From VRUE01 sp963747765 (lineage in GTDB: Bacteria > Actinomycetota > Thermoleophilia > Solirubrobacterales > 70-9): 23,114 nt of DNA. The DNA is taken from positions 1-23,114 of the forward strand of contig CAVVGH010000010.1 of assembly GCA_963747765.1 (NCBI GenBank), read 5' to 3'. The translations under genes were made by a program, and so were the position numbers. Numbering within the stretch: position 1 is the first letter of the stretch; every line of letters starts with the position of its first letter. Shown here in pieces: positions 15,541 to 23,070 of the stretch. The notes under the pieces were generated by a model. The model had not been told where the DNA came from and did not search any database. It saw nothing but the letters and a program-made list of their open reading frames with translations.

Positions 15541-17259
15541 TCAGGTCGACTCCATCGCCCTGGGGGCGACGAAGGGCTCCATCTCGCTGATCGGGTGCCC
15601 GAAGGCGATCTTGGGGTACGCGTTGGCATTGACGTCGATCGCCACCTCGAGCAGGTACGGGCCCTCGACCGCCCACATCTCCTCCACCGCGCCCGCAACA
15701 TCGGCGGGCTCCTCCACCCGTCGACCGGAGATCCCGTAGGCATTGGCGACGGCGACGAACGACGGCGCCGAATACCCCCACACGGTCGACTGGTAGCGGC
15801 CGTCGAAGTACGACTCCTGGAACTGGCGCACCATCCCATGGCAGCCGTTGTCGAGAACCACCATCTTGAGCGGCAGGTCGTTGCGCGCCACCGTCTGCAG
15901 CTCCTGGATGTTGAGCTGAAAGCCCCCGTCTCCCGCGATCATCACGATCGGGGCGCGGCTCGCCACCGCGGCGCCCACCGCAAGCGGCAGGGCCGACCCC
16001 ATCGCACCCATGCCGCCGGAAGTGAGGAACCGCTGTTCCCCGCTCAGCTGAAGCGATTGGGCCGCCCACATCTGATGCTGGCCGACGTCCACCGCGTAGG
16101 CCGCCGCCGCCGGATTCGAGAGCTGGTGCATCAGCAGGTTGGGATTGATCCCCTCGATCCCCGGCAGCTCATCCGTGTCCGGCCATTCCAGGGTCAGCTC
16201 GGCGATCTCGTTGGACCAGCTCTCATGTGCCCCCTGGGGGGAAGCGCCCGCCGCCTCCACCAGCGCGGCGATCGCGGGCGACAGCGGGGCAATCAGCGCC
16301 TCGCAGCCGCTGACGCGATTGTTCACCTCGCCGGGGTCGCAGTCGATGTGATGGATGGTGCGCCCCTCCACGAACGCATCCGTGTCGGCGCCGGTCTGGC
16401 GAATGTCCAAGCGACTGCCGAGCACCAGCAGCGCGTCGCAGCGCGACAGCGCGATGTTGCCCCAGCGGTTGCCGTAGGTCCCGATCAGCCCGACCCGCAG
16501 CGGGTGGTCGGCCGGAAGCGCATCGACGCCCATCAGGGAGTTCACGACGGGCACGCCGAGGCGATCGACCAGCTCACGAAAGCCGTCGACGGCAAGCCCG
16601 GCGCGCAGCCCGCCGCCGGCGAGGATCAGGGGGCGCTCAGCGCGAGCGAGATCCTCGACGATGCGAGCGATCGCATCCGCGGGAATCTGTGTGTCCTGCG
16701 GCGTGTCAATCGCGTCGGGAGAGTCGGGCAGCGGGGCGTCGACCTCGGAAAGCTGAAGGTCGAGTGGGATATCGACCAGGACGGGCCCGGGGCGCCCGGC
16801 TCGAGCAAGCGCAAACGCCTCGGCAAGGCGCGTCGGAAGCTCCTCGATCGTCTCGACGCGCATCGCCGCCTTGGCGATCGGCGCGGCCATCGCCACCACG
16901 TCGGTCTCCTGGAAGCCGAGCTGGCGGATCGGCCGGTCTCGCTTCTGCTCGGCGCGGTTGACCTGGCCGGTGATGAAGACCGCCGGCGTCGAGTCGAAAT
17001 GGCAGCTGCCGAGCGCCGTCAGGAGGTTGATGGCTCCCGGGCCGCTGGTGCCCATGGCGACCCCCGGAACCCCGGTCATCCTGGCGTGCCCCTCCGCGGC
17101 AAAACCGGCTCCCTGCTCGTGATGGCAGGCGACGATTCGCACCTGGCCGTCGCGGTGCAGCGCGTCGACGAAGTTGGCGATCATCCCCCCCACCACTTCG
17201 TAGACCGCCTCCACCTGCTGTGAGGCTAGAAATCTCGCGATCCAATCCGATGCGCGCAA
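15541..17259 (-). CDS. ThDP-dependent acetolactate-synthase-like enzyme, probable YerE-type sugar-branching enzyme
   Basis: This 572-residue protein has the three-domain acetohydroxyacid synthase fold. The cofactor-activating Glu is E48 (CHHEQGAGFAAEG). The ThDP/Mg site is GDG at 443-445 followed by N471. The central domain has LGSRLDIRQTG, as in FAD-binding acetolactate synthases. It could be mistaken for IlvB, but no small subunit or other valine/isoleucine gene is nearby. Its TTG start directly abuts the rfbH stop, so the two are one operon. In Yersinia pseudotuberculosis the flavoprotein YerE of this family transfers an acetyl unit from pyruvate to CDP-4-keto-3,6-dideoxyglucose on the way to yersiniose. 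Family and cofactors are firm; the YerE role is a strong inference from context. Confidence 0.88.
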   Translation of the reverse strand: MRASDWIARFLASQQVEAVYEVVGGMIANFVDALHRDGQVRIVACHHEQGAGFAAEGHARMTGVPGVAMGTSGPGAINLLTALGSCHFDSTPAVFITGQVNRAEQKRDRPIRQLGFQETDVVAMAAPIAKAAMRVETIEELPTRLAEAFALARAGRPGPVLVDIPLDLQLSEVDAPLPDSPDAIDTPQDTQIPADAIARIVEDLARAERPLILAGGGLRAGLAVDGFRELVDRLGVPVVNSLMGVDALPADHPLRVGLIGTYGNRWGNIALSRCDALLVLGSRLDIRQTGADTDAFVEGRTIHHIDCDPGEVNNRVSGCEALIAPLSPAIAALVEAAGASPQGAHESWSNEIAELTLEWPDTDELPGIEGINPNLLMHQLSNPAAAAYAVDVGQHQMWAAQSLQLSGEQRFLTSGGMGAMGSALPLAVGAAVASRAPIVMIAGDGGFQLNIQELQTVARNDLPLKMVVLDNGCHGMVRQFQESYFDGRYQSTVWGYSAPSFVAVANAYGISGRRVEEPADVAGAVEEMWAVEGPYLLEVAIDVNANAYPKIAFGHPISEMEPFVAPRAMEST

Positions 17260-18645
17260 CTAGTCACGCTCCGCAAGAGCCGCGTGTTTCGAGCCCCCGT
17301 TCCGCGAGGCGCCACGGGCGGACGACGGTGCCAGCAGGTCGTGGAAGCTCTCAATCATGTAGTCGAGCTGCTCGGCGCCCAGGCCCGGGTAGACACCCAC
17401 CCAGAAGACGTCGTTCATGACGAGGTCCGCCACGGGCAGATCCCCCACCCGTCGGTACTCGGCCTGCAGGTAGGCGGGCTGGCGCAGCAGGTTGCCGCCG
17501 AACAGCAGGCGCGTGGCGATCTTGCGGTCGTTCATGAAGCGCAGAACCCGATCGCGATCGACCGGGCAGTCCTCCCTCAGGGCGATCGGGAAACCGAACC
17601 AGCTCGGATCGCTGTTGGGGGTTGGCTCGGGAAGGATCAGCAGGTCCTGCAGGTCCGATAGGCCCTCATGCAGGCGGCGGAAGTTGGCGCGGCGCGCGGC
17701 GACAAAGGACTCGAGCTTGTCCAGCTGGGCGAGGCCAACCGCGGCCTGCATGTCGGTGAGCTTCAGGTTGTAGCCGACGTCCGAGTAGATGTACTTGTGG
17801 TCGTAGCCGCGCGGCAGGTCGCCGAGCTGATGGTCGAAACGCTTGCCGCAGGTGTTCTCTTTGCCGGGATCGCACCAGCAGTCCCGGCCCCAGTCGCGGA
17901 AGGACTCCGCCAGGAGCTTCAGCCGGCCCTTGTTGGTGAGGACGCAACCGCCCTCGCCCATCGTGATGTGGTGAGCCGGGTAGAAGCTGACCGACGCGAG
18001 ATCGCCGAAGCTCCCCACCGGCCGCCCTCGATACGTCGATCCGAGCGCGTCGCAACAGTCCTCGATCAGCCACAGGTCGTGCTTCTCGGCAAACGCCTTG
18101 ACGGCGTCGAGGTCGAACGGATTCCCAAGCGTGTGGGCGACCATGATCGCCCTGGTTCGGTCCGAAAGTGCGGCGTCGAGCATCGTCACATCGATGTTGT
18201 AGGTGGGGATCGTGACGTCGACGAAGACCGGAACGAGGCCGTTCTGGATGATCGGATTGACGGTCGTGGGAAAGCTGCTCGCCACCGTGATCACCTCGTC
18301 GCCCCGACGCAAACGCCGGTCGCCCAGCTTCGTCGAGGTCAGGCACGAGAGCGCGACCAGGTTCGCCGAGGAGCCCGAGTTGACGAGCAGCGCGTGGCGC
18401 AGGCCGTGCAGGCGGGCGAAGCGCTTCTCGAACTTCTCGGCCCAGGGCCCCGTCGTCAACCAGAATTCGAGCGAGGAATCGACGAGGTTGACGATCTCGC
18501 GCTCGTCGAACACGCGGCCGGCAAAGTGGATCTGGGTCTCGCCAGGCTGAAACTCGCCGGGCGCAAACGCGGCATCGTGATACTCGCGAACCAGATCGAG
18601 GATCTGGTTGCGTAGCGCGGTGGCGCGATCGGGATCGGGGCTCAT
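17260..18645 (-). CDS. rfbH: CDP-4-keto-6-deoxyglucose 3-dehydrase (E1), PMP/[2Fe-2S] enzyme
   Basis: It catalyses the C3 dehydration of CDP-4-keto-6-deoxyglucose using pyridoxamine phosphate; a flavin/Fe-S reductase (E3) then completes removal of the 3-hydroxyl. It has the aspartate-aminotransferase fold with SFYPAHHITMGEGG, in which H225 replaces the lysine used by aminotransferases, the hallmark of E1. The cluster ligands C198, C256, C258 and C266 reproduce the known C-x57-C-x1-C-x7-C spacing exactly. ATG at 18645 is supported by GAGGAG 7 bases upstream; the open frame beyond it is not coding-like. The product is 461 residues, slightly longer than the usual about 437, through an Ala/Ser/Lys-rich C-terminal tail. 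E3 is not encoded in the window. Confidence 0.96.
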   Translation of the reverse strand: MSPDPDRATALRNQILDLVREYHDAAFAPGEFQPGETQIHFAGRVFDEREIVNLVDSSLEFWLTTGPWAEKFEKRFARLHGLRHALLVNSGSSANLVALSCLTSTKLGDRRLRRGDEVITVASSFPTTVNPIIQNGLVPVFVDVTIPTYNIDVTMLDAALSDRTRAIMVAHTLGNPFDLDAVKAFAEKHDLWLIEDCCDALGSTYRGRPVGSFGDLASVSFYPAHHITMGEGGCVLTNKGRLKLLAESFRDWGRDCWCDPGKENTCGKRFDHQLGDLPRGYDHKYIYSDVGYNLKLTDMQAAVGLAQLDKLESFVAARRANFRRLHEGLSDLQDLLILPEPTPNSDPSWFGFPIALREDCPVDRDRVLRFMNDRKIATRLLFGGNLLRQPAYLQAEYRRVGDLPVADLVMNDVFWVGVYPGLGAEQLDYMIESFHDLLAPSSARGASRNGGSKHAALAERD

Positions 18646-18790
18646 GGCAGGTCTCCTCGGGGGTGCGGCGGAAAACGGGGGGACCGCATATAAGGCGTGC
18701 GCCTCTACCGCACAGTACTGCCTGGGCACGTTAGCAAGGACCCCCACCGAAGCGAAAACGGAGCCCGGCCAAGCATGGACGGCTGGCCAC

Positions 18791-19849
18791 TCAACGGTCC
18801 GGCGCGCCTGTCGGTTCCTGCTCGGCTGCCACCACCCGCACCTCGGCATTGGCGAGCTCGGAGGCGACAGAATCGGACGGATTGCGGGCCGTCGGCGGGT
18901 TCAGAACCCGGTCCACGATGTAGGACGGACGGGCCTTGATCTCCTCGTACATGTGCGCAAGGTAGGAGCCGATCACGCTGAAGCAGATCATCTGAACCCC
19001 GCCGATGAAGAGCACGACCACGATCAGAGTCGCGTAGCCCTTCGGCGCCGCGTCGGGATACGCGACCCTCAGCACGATCTCGACGATCCCTCCGAGCACC
19101 GCGGCCGCGGTGGTGAAGAAGGCGAGCCAGCCGATCAGATCCAGCGGAGCGTAGGAGAACGAGACGATGGCCCGGCGGGCCCAGCCCATATTGGCCAGGA
19201 AGTTGTTCGAGGAGCGCCCAAAGAGGCGCTCGGGCCGCTCGTAGGGAACGCCGATCTGGCGGTACCCCACGAAGGCGCGCAGGCCCCGCACGAAGCGGTG
19301 CTTCTCGGGCAGCGCATTGATCGCGTCGACCACACGACGGTCCAGCAGCGAGAAGTCGCCGGCATCGACCGGCATGGACACGTACGAGGCGCGCTGGAAG
19401 ACCCGGTAGAAGGCCTTGCGGGTCGCATTCATCAGCGCCGGTCCCTCGCGCGCGACGCGCTCGCCGTAGACGACCTCGTATCCCTCCCGCCAGCGGGCGA
19501 CGAGCTTGGGGATCAGCTCGGGAGGGTCCTGGAGGTCGCCGTCGAGAAGGATCACCGCGTCGCCCGTGGCCAGCCGCATACCGCTGGAGTAGGCGCTCTG
19601 GGAGCCGAATTCGCGCGTGTGGCGCACGACCGTGACCCGCCGGTCGCGCGATGCGAGCTCGGCGAGAACCTCCGGCGTATTATCTGGGCTGCCCGAGTCG
19701 ACGAAGATGATCTCCCAGTCGACGCCCAGCTCGCTGAAGACCGCCGTCAGGCGCTCGTGCATCACGGGAATCGACTGCGCCTCTCGGTAGCAGGGGACGA
19801 TCGCGCTCAACCTGATCTGACTTGCGGAGCTCACGATGGAAGGACCCAA
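18791..19849 (-). CDS. GtrB/ArnC-like polyprenyl-phosphate glycosyltransferase with two membrane segments
   Basis: This GT2 of 352 residues has two C-terminal membrane helices (about 236-262 and 270-298), the layout of bactoprenyl-phosphate sugar transferases. Motifs are LSAIVPCYREAQSI, FVDSGSPDNT (49-58, with Ser where Asp is common), LLDGDLQDPPE (101-111) and the closing EEIKARPSYIVDRVL typical of this family. It would load a sugar on the lipid carrier at the inner membrane face. The first possible start is TTG at 19849, which overlaps the divergent reductase gene by 14 bp. GTG at 19834 would leave one base between the two genes and is at least as likely. It ends 145 bp before rfbH, in the same orientation, so co-transcription is possible. 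Confidence 0.92.
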   Translation of the reverse strand: MGPSIVSSASQIRLSAIVPCYREAQSIPVMHERLTAVFSELGVDWEIIFVDSGSPDNTPEVLAELASRDRRVTVVRHTREFGSQSAYSSGMRLATGDAVILLDGDLQDPPELIPKLVARWREGYEVVYGERVAREGPALMNATRKAFYRVFQRASYVSMPVDAGDFSLLDRRVVDAINALPEKHRFVRGLRAFVGYRQIGVPYERPERLFGRSSNNFLANMGWARRAIVSFSYAPLDLIGWLAFFTTAAAVLGGIVEIVLRVAYPDAAPKGYATLIVVVLFIGGVQMICFSVIGSYLAHMYEEIKARPSYIVDRVLNPPTARNPSDSVASELANAEVRVVAAEQEPTGAPDR

Positions 19850-20909
19850 TCTAGCGGCAGGTTCCGGAACACGGCCATCTGGTCACGTCGATGGTGGGGC
19901 TCTGCCAACCCTGAGCCGAGTCGGGCTCGGGGCATGGGCTTTCGGAGGGGTTGGCTGGGGACCTCAGGACGACGAAGACTCGATCGCCACTATTTGCCAT
20001 GCCACCGAGCGAGGCGTCAACTGGATCGACACGGCGGCCGTATACGGCAACGGCCACGCCGAGCGGATCGTGGGCAGGGCACTCGCCACGCTTCCGTCAA
20101 GCGAACGACCGCTCGTGTTCACCAAGGCCGGCGTGCGGATCGATCCGAGCTCCGGTTCGACCTACCGCGACCTGAGCCCGGCCTCTCTGCGCGCCGAGTG
20201 CGAGGCATCGTTGGAGAGACTGGGTGTCCAGCGCATCGATCTCTATCAGCTGCACTGGCCGGTGGACGACCACGAGATCGTCGAACAGGCTTGGGGCACG
20301 CTGGGCGAGCTGTGTCGCGAGGGAAAGGTCCGATGGGCGGGCGTGAGCAACTTCGACATCCCGCTGCTTGAGCGCTGTGCACGCGTTCGCCCGCTCGATT
20401 CGGCCCAACTCCCGCTGTCGCTGCTGGAAGACAAAGCAGTCGCGAGCGAGCTGCCCTGGTTGACGGCCCTCGGCGTTCCGGCGCTCGTCTACAGCCCGCT
20501 CGAGTCTGGATTGCTCTCTGGCAGGTTCTCGCTTGCACGCCTTGCGGCACTGCCGAGCGACGACTGGCGCCGCCAGCGCCCTCGCTTTCAGAGTCCGCAG
20601 GTGGAGCGCGCCCTGCACCTGGTCGAGCTGCTCCGCCCGATCGCGAATGAGACCGAGGCAACGCCGGCCGAGCTGGCCATCGCCTGGACGCTGCATTGCG
20701 CCGGCGTAACCGGCGCCATCGTCGGTGCCCGCGCCCCGGCACAGGTCGATGGTTGGATCGGCGCCGCAAAGCTCGATATCGATGCGGCTGCCCTCGAGGC
20801 GATCGCGACCGCCAGGGTCGAGGCCGGGCTGGCCAGGGTCGAGGCCGGGCTGGACCCTGGCGCGGGCGCCACCGACGCCGACGCCGACGCCGACGCCGAC
20901 CAACTCTAG
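19836..20909 (+). CDS. Aldo/keto reductase, candidate final reductase of the CDP-sugar pathway
   Basis: This is an NAD(P)H-dependent (beta/alpha)8-barrel oxidoreductase of 357 residues. The full catalytic tetrad is visible: D65 (WIDTAAVYG), Y70, K97 (FTKAG) and H140 (QLHWP). A conventional core follows (VRWAGVSNFD, YSPLESGLLSG, TGAIVGARAP). ATG at 19836 has GGAG 7 bases upstream. The last about 30 residues are low-complexity, made by a 21-bp duplication and a GACGCC run, and probably dispensable. The gene is divergent from the GtrB-like GT2 and 28 bp before a membrane-protein gene. In yersiniose synthesis a reductase reduces the newly added acetyl group; this enzyme could do that, but AKRs have broad substrates, so the role is inference. 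Confidence 0.9.
   Translation: MEGPNLAAGSGTRPSGHVDGGALPTLSRVGLGAWAFGGVGWGPQDDEDSIATICHATERGVNWIDTAAVYGNGHAERIVGRALATLPSSERPLVFTKAGVRIDPSSGSTYRDLSPASLRAECEASLERLGVQRIDLYQLHWPVDDHEIVEQAWGTLGELCREGKVRWAGVSNFDIPLLERCARVRPLDSAQLPLSLLEDKAVASELPWLTALGVPALVYSPLESGLLSGRFSLARLAALPSDDWRRQRPRFQSPQVERALHLVELLRPIANETEATPAELAIAWTLHCAGVTGAIVGARAPAQVDGWIGAAKLDIDAAALEAIATARVEAGLARVEAGLDPGAGATDADADADADQL
20811..20900 (+). repeat. Tandem repeats in the aldo/keto reductase 3' end
   Basis: A 21-bp unit occurs twice in tandem (20811-20831 and 20832-20852), coding for ARVEAGL-type heptads. A hexamer GACGCC repeated about 4.5 times (20874-20900) encodes alternating Asp and Ala. Both periods are multiples of three, so length changes keep the frame. 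Confidence 0.9.
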
Positions 20910-20937
20910 ATCTGAGACGCGATATCTTGCCGCCCTC

Positions 20938-22911
20938 GTGATCGAGGACGCGGCTCCGCCGCCGAAAAGGCGTTCTTTCTGGCGGGGAATCAGCGGCACG
21001 GTGCTCTCCGACCCGGCTGCTGCTGCGATAGCCCTGTACGCGATCACGGCGCTCGCGGCAACGGTGGCCGCCTATTTCTGGATCTTCACGGTGTTCGCGC
21101 CCTATGACGACGAGGGCACGCTGCTGGTGACCCTGCGGGCGTTCGTGCACGGCGACTCTCTCTACCGCGACATCTGGTCGGTGTACGGGCCGTTCTACTA
21201 CGAGCTGTTCGGGGGCCTGTTCGCGCTCACCGGGCACGCCGTCACCACCGATGCCAGCCGCTCCATCGTCATCGTCGTCTGGATCGCCACGAGCCTCATG
21301 TTCGGCATTTCGGCACAGCGATTGACCGGCCGGCTGACGTTGGGTGTCACCGCGATGATCGCCGCTTTCTCGGCCCTCGGCGTGCTGGCCAACGAGCCGA
21401 TGCATCCGCAGGGTCTATCGGTGTTGCTGCTGGGCGCCTTCGTGCTGCTCGCGGCCAGTGGCCCAACGCGGCGGATCGCCTGGGTCGGGGGTGCGGGCGG
21501 CGTGCTCCTAGCGGCGCTGATGCTGACCAAGGTCAACCTCGGCGTCTTTGCCGTGGCGGCCGTCGTTCTCGCGGCTGCGATGACCGTCGAGCCCCTCCAC
21601 CGCAGACGCTGGCTGCGCTGGCTCGTGGTCGTGGCGTTTCTCGCGCTGCCCGCCTTCGTCCTCGAGCGCGACTTCGACCTGAGCTGGGTGCGGGAACTCT
21701 TCCTGCTCGAGGCGCTCGCCGCGACGGCGGTCGTGGTCGCATCGCGTCCGATCTGGCCCGCGCGGGGGGAAGGGGACGGCGGAACCCTGCGCTGGGTGGT
21801 CGCCGCGGCGGCCGGCTTTGCCGCGGCCTTCGTCGCGATCGTCGCCGCCGTCCTGCTCACCGGCCCGTCGCTGGCCGATGTCTATGACGGGATGGTGACG
21901 CAGGCGGCGGGGATCCGGGACATCCTGATGGGTCAATTCCCGTTCCCGCCGGGCGCGGCCCTGGACTGGGCCATCGCGGCGCTGGCGGCGGCGGCGCTGG
22001 CGTCCGGGGTGCGCCTGGCCGGCCGGCCCGGGCCGTCGATCTGGCCGGGCCTGCTGAGGGCGGCGGCCGGCCTCGTGATCCTGCTCTCGGTTGCGCACAT
22101 CGTGCCGGTTGCTCTTAACCCCTCGGCCGGCAGCCCGCTAGTCGTGCCGATGTTCCTGGCCTGGATAGCGGCGATCCCGCCCCGGGGGGTCAGCGAGCCT
22201 CCCTACAAGCGCTTTCTGCGCATCCTTCTGCCGGCCCTCGCAATCGCCGAGACGCTTCAGGCCTATCCGGTTCCCGGCAGCCAGCTGGGAATTGCCGCCG
22301 TCTCCTTCGTCCCGGTCGGGGCGCTCTGCCTCGGCGACGCGGCGACCGACCTGCACGCCTGGAGCGAGGCGAAGGGCATCCCAACCCTGCGGAACTTCGG
22401 GGCGACCATGGGGGTGATAACCGTTGCCCTGCCGGCGATGTTCGCGCTCAACTCGATCGTCTTGCCGGGCATAAGCAACGCAATCCTCTATCGCGACCAG
22501 GCGAAGCTTGCCCTCCCGGGCGCCGAACTCATGCGCCTGCCGGCGTCGTCGGCCGAAACCTACGCAGAGCTGGTGGACCTGCTGCACCGGCATCGCTGCT
22601 CCACGTTCGTGGGCTATCCGAGCGTCAACAGCCTCTATCTGTGGTCGGGCCTCGAAGCGCCGGCGCCCCAGCTCCCAAACGCTTGGATGTACGCCCTCAG
22701 CGGGGCCCAGCAACAGCGGGTCGTAAACGAGCTGCGCGCATCGCCTCGGCCCTGCGCGATCAAAAACGAAGAACTGGCAGGGCCCTATCTGAAGGGCCTG
22801 CCCCCACCCGACACCCCACTCGTCAACTACGTGCTCAACGACTTCCGGACCACCAACACAGTGGGCCCTTTCGAATTCATGCTGCCACGAGCGTCCGCCA
22901 TAGCCCGGTGA
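20938..22911 (+). CDS. Polytopic membrane protein, PMT/GT-C-like
   Basis: This protein of about 657 residues has about a dozen hydrophobic segments from residue 27 to about 530, then a soluble C-terminal part of about 125 residues. The first external loop reads FAPYDDEGTLLV, then YRDIWSVYGPFYYELFGG. Acidic residues just after the first membrane helix, with a YGPFYY-like stretch, resemble the PMT-type GT-C glycosyltransferases, which use polyprenyl-phosphate sugars. Family assignment is moderate and the acceptor unknown. The frame is open from 20725 inside the reductase gene, but GTG at 20938 comes right before the natural N-terminus and 28 bp after the reductase stop. It is probably co-transcribed with the reductase. 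Confidence 0.83.
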   Translation: MIEDAAPPPKRRSFWRGISGTVLSDPAAAAIALYAITALAATVAAYFWIFTVFAPYDDEGTLLVTLRAFVHGDSLYRDIWSVYGPFYYELFGGLFALTGHAVTTDASRSIVIVVWIATSLMFGISAQRLTGRLTLGVTAMIAAFSALGVLANEPMHPQGLSVLLLGAFVLLAASGPTRRIAWVGGAGGVLLAALMLTKVNLGVFAVAAVVLAAAMTVEPLHRRRWLRWLVVVAFLALPAFVLERDFDLSWVRELFLLEALAATAVVVASRPIWPARGEGDGGTLRWVVAAAAGFAAAFVAIVAAVLLTGPSLADVYDGMVTQAAGIRDILMGQFPFPPGAALDWAIAALAAAALASGVRLAGRPGPSIWPGLLRAAAGLVILLSVAHIVPVALNPSAGSPLVVPMFLAWIAAIPPRGVSEPPYKRFLRILLPALAIAETLQAYPVPGSQLGIAAVSFVPVGALCLGDAATDLHAWSEAKGIPTLRNFGATMGVITVALPAMFALNSIVLPGISNAILYRDQAKLALPGAELMRLPASSAETYAELVDLLHRHRCSTFVGYPSVNSLYLWSGLEAPAPQLPNAWMYALSGAQQQRVVNELRASPRPCAIKNEELAGPYLKGLPPPDTPLVNYVLNDFRTTNTVGPFEFMLPRASAIAR

Positions 22912-22962
22912 GACCTGCAGAGCCGCCACGAGATCAACCGGCAGCAGGCCTGCCCGCTCGCG

Positions 22963-23046
22963 CCTGAGCCGCTCAGGTGCCCCGGGCACTCAACGGCGGG
23001 CCGCTGCTCACCGAGGCGGGGCCATGCGCAGCTCACTTAAGCTGCG
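22963..23046 (+). terminator. Two short hairpins after the last complete gene
   Basis: CCTGAG/CTCAGG (22963-22968 with 22972-22977, 3-base loop) and CGCAGCT/AGCTGCG (23027-23033 with 23040-23046, 6-base loop) lie between the membrane-protein stop at 22911 and the next start. Neither has a T run. They may end transcription or be chance palindromes in GC-rich DNA. Confidence 0.25.
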
Positions 23047-23070
23047 TGGGGAGGTGTCGATAACAGCCCC

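Noticed and set aside
15394..17223. A 609-codon plus-strand open frame opposite the ThDP enzyme
   Set aside because: It has a His/Arg/Asp-rich composition, while the opposite strand carries clear ThDP-enzyme motifs.
15541..17259. Housekeeping acetolactate synthase IlvB for valine/isoleucine
   Set aside because: Not excluded by motifs alone, but there is no ilvN or ilvC nearby, and direct abutment with rfbH makes a sugar-pathway role more likely.
17260..18645. Sugar aminotransferase (DegT/ArnB type)
   Set aside because: The PLP lysine is replaced by His in YPAHHITMGEGG and the four cluster cysteines are present, which define the 3-dehydrase.
18646..18790. Promoter upstream of rfbH on the minus strand
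   Set aside because: TTATAT-like and TTGCTA-like hexamers occur, but no pair with acceptable spacing was found.
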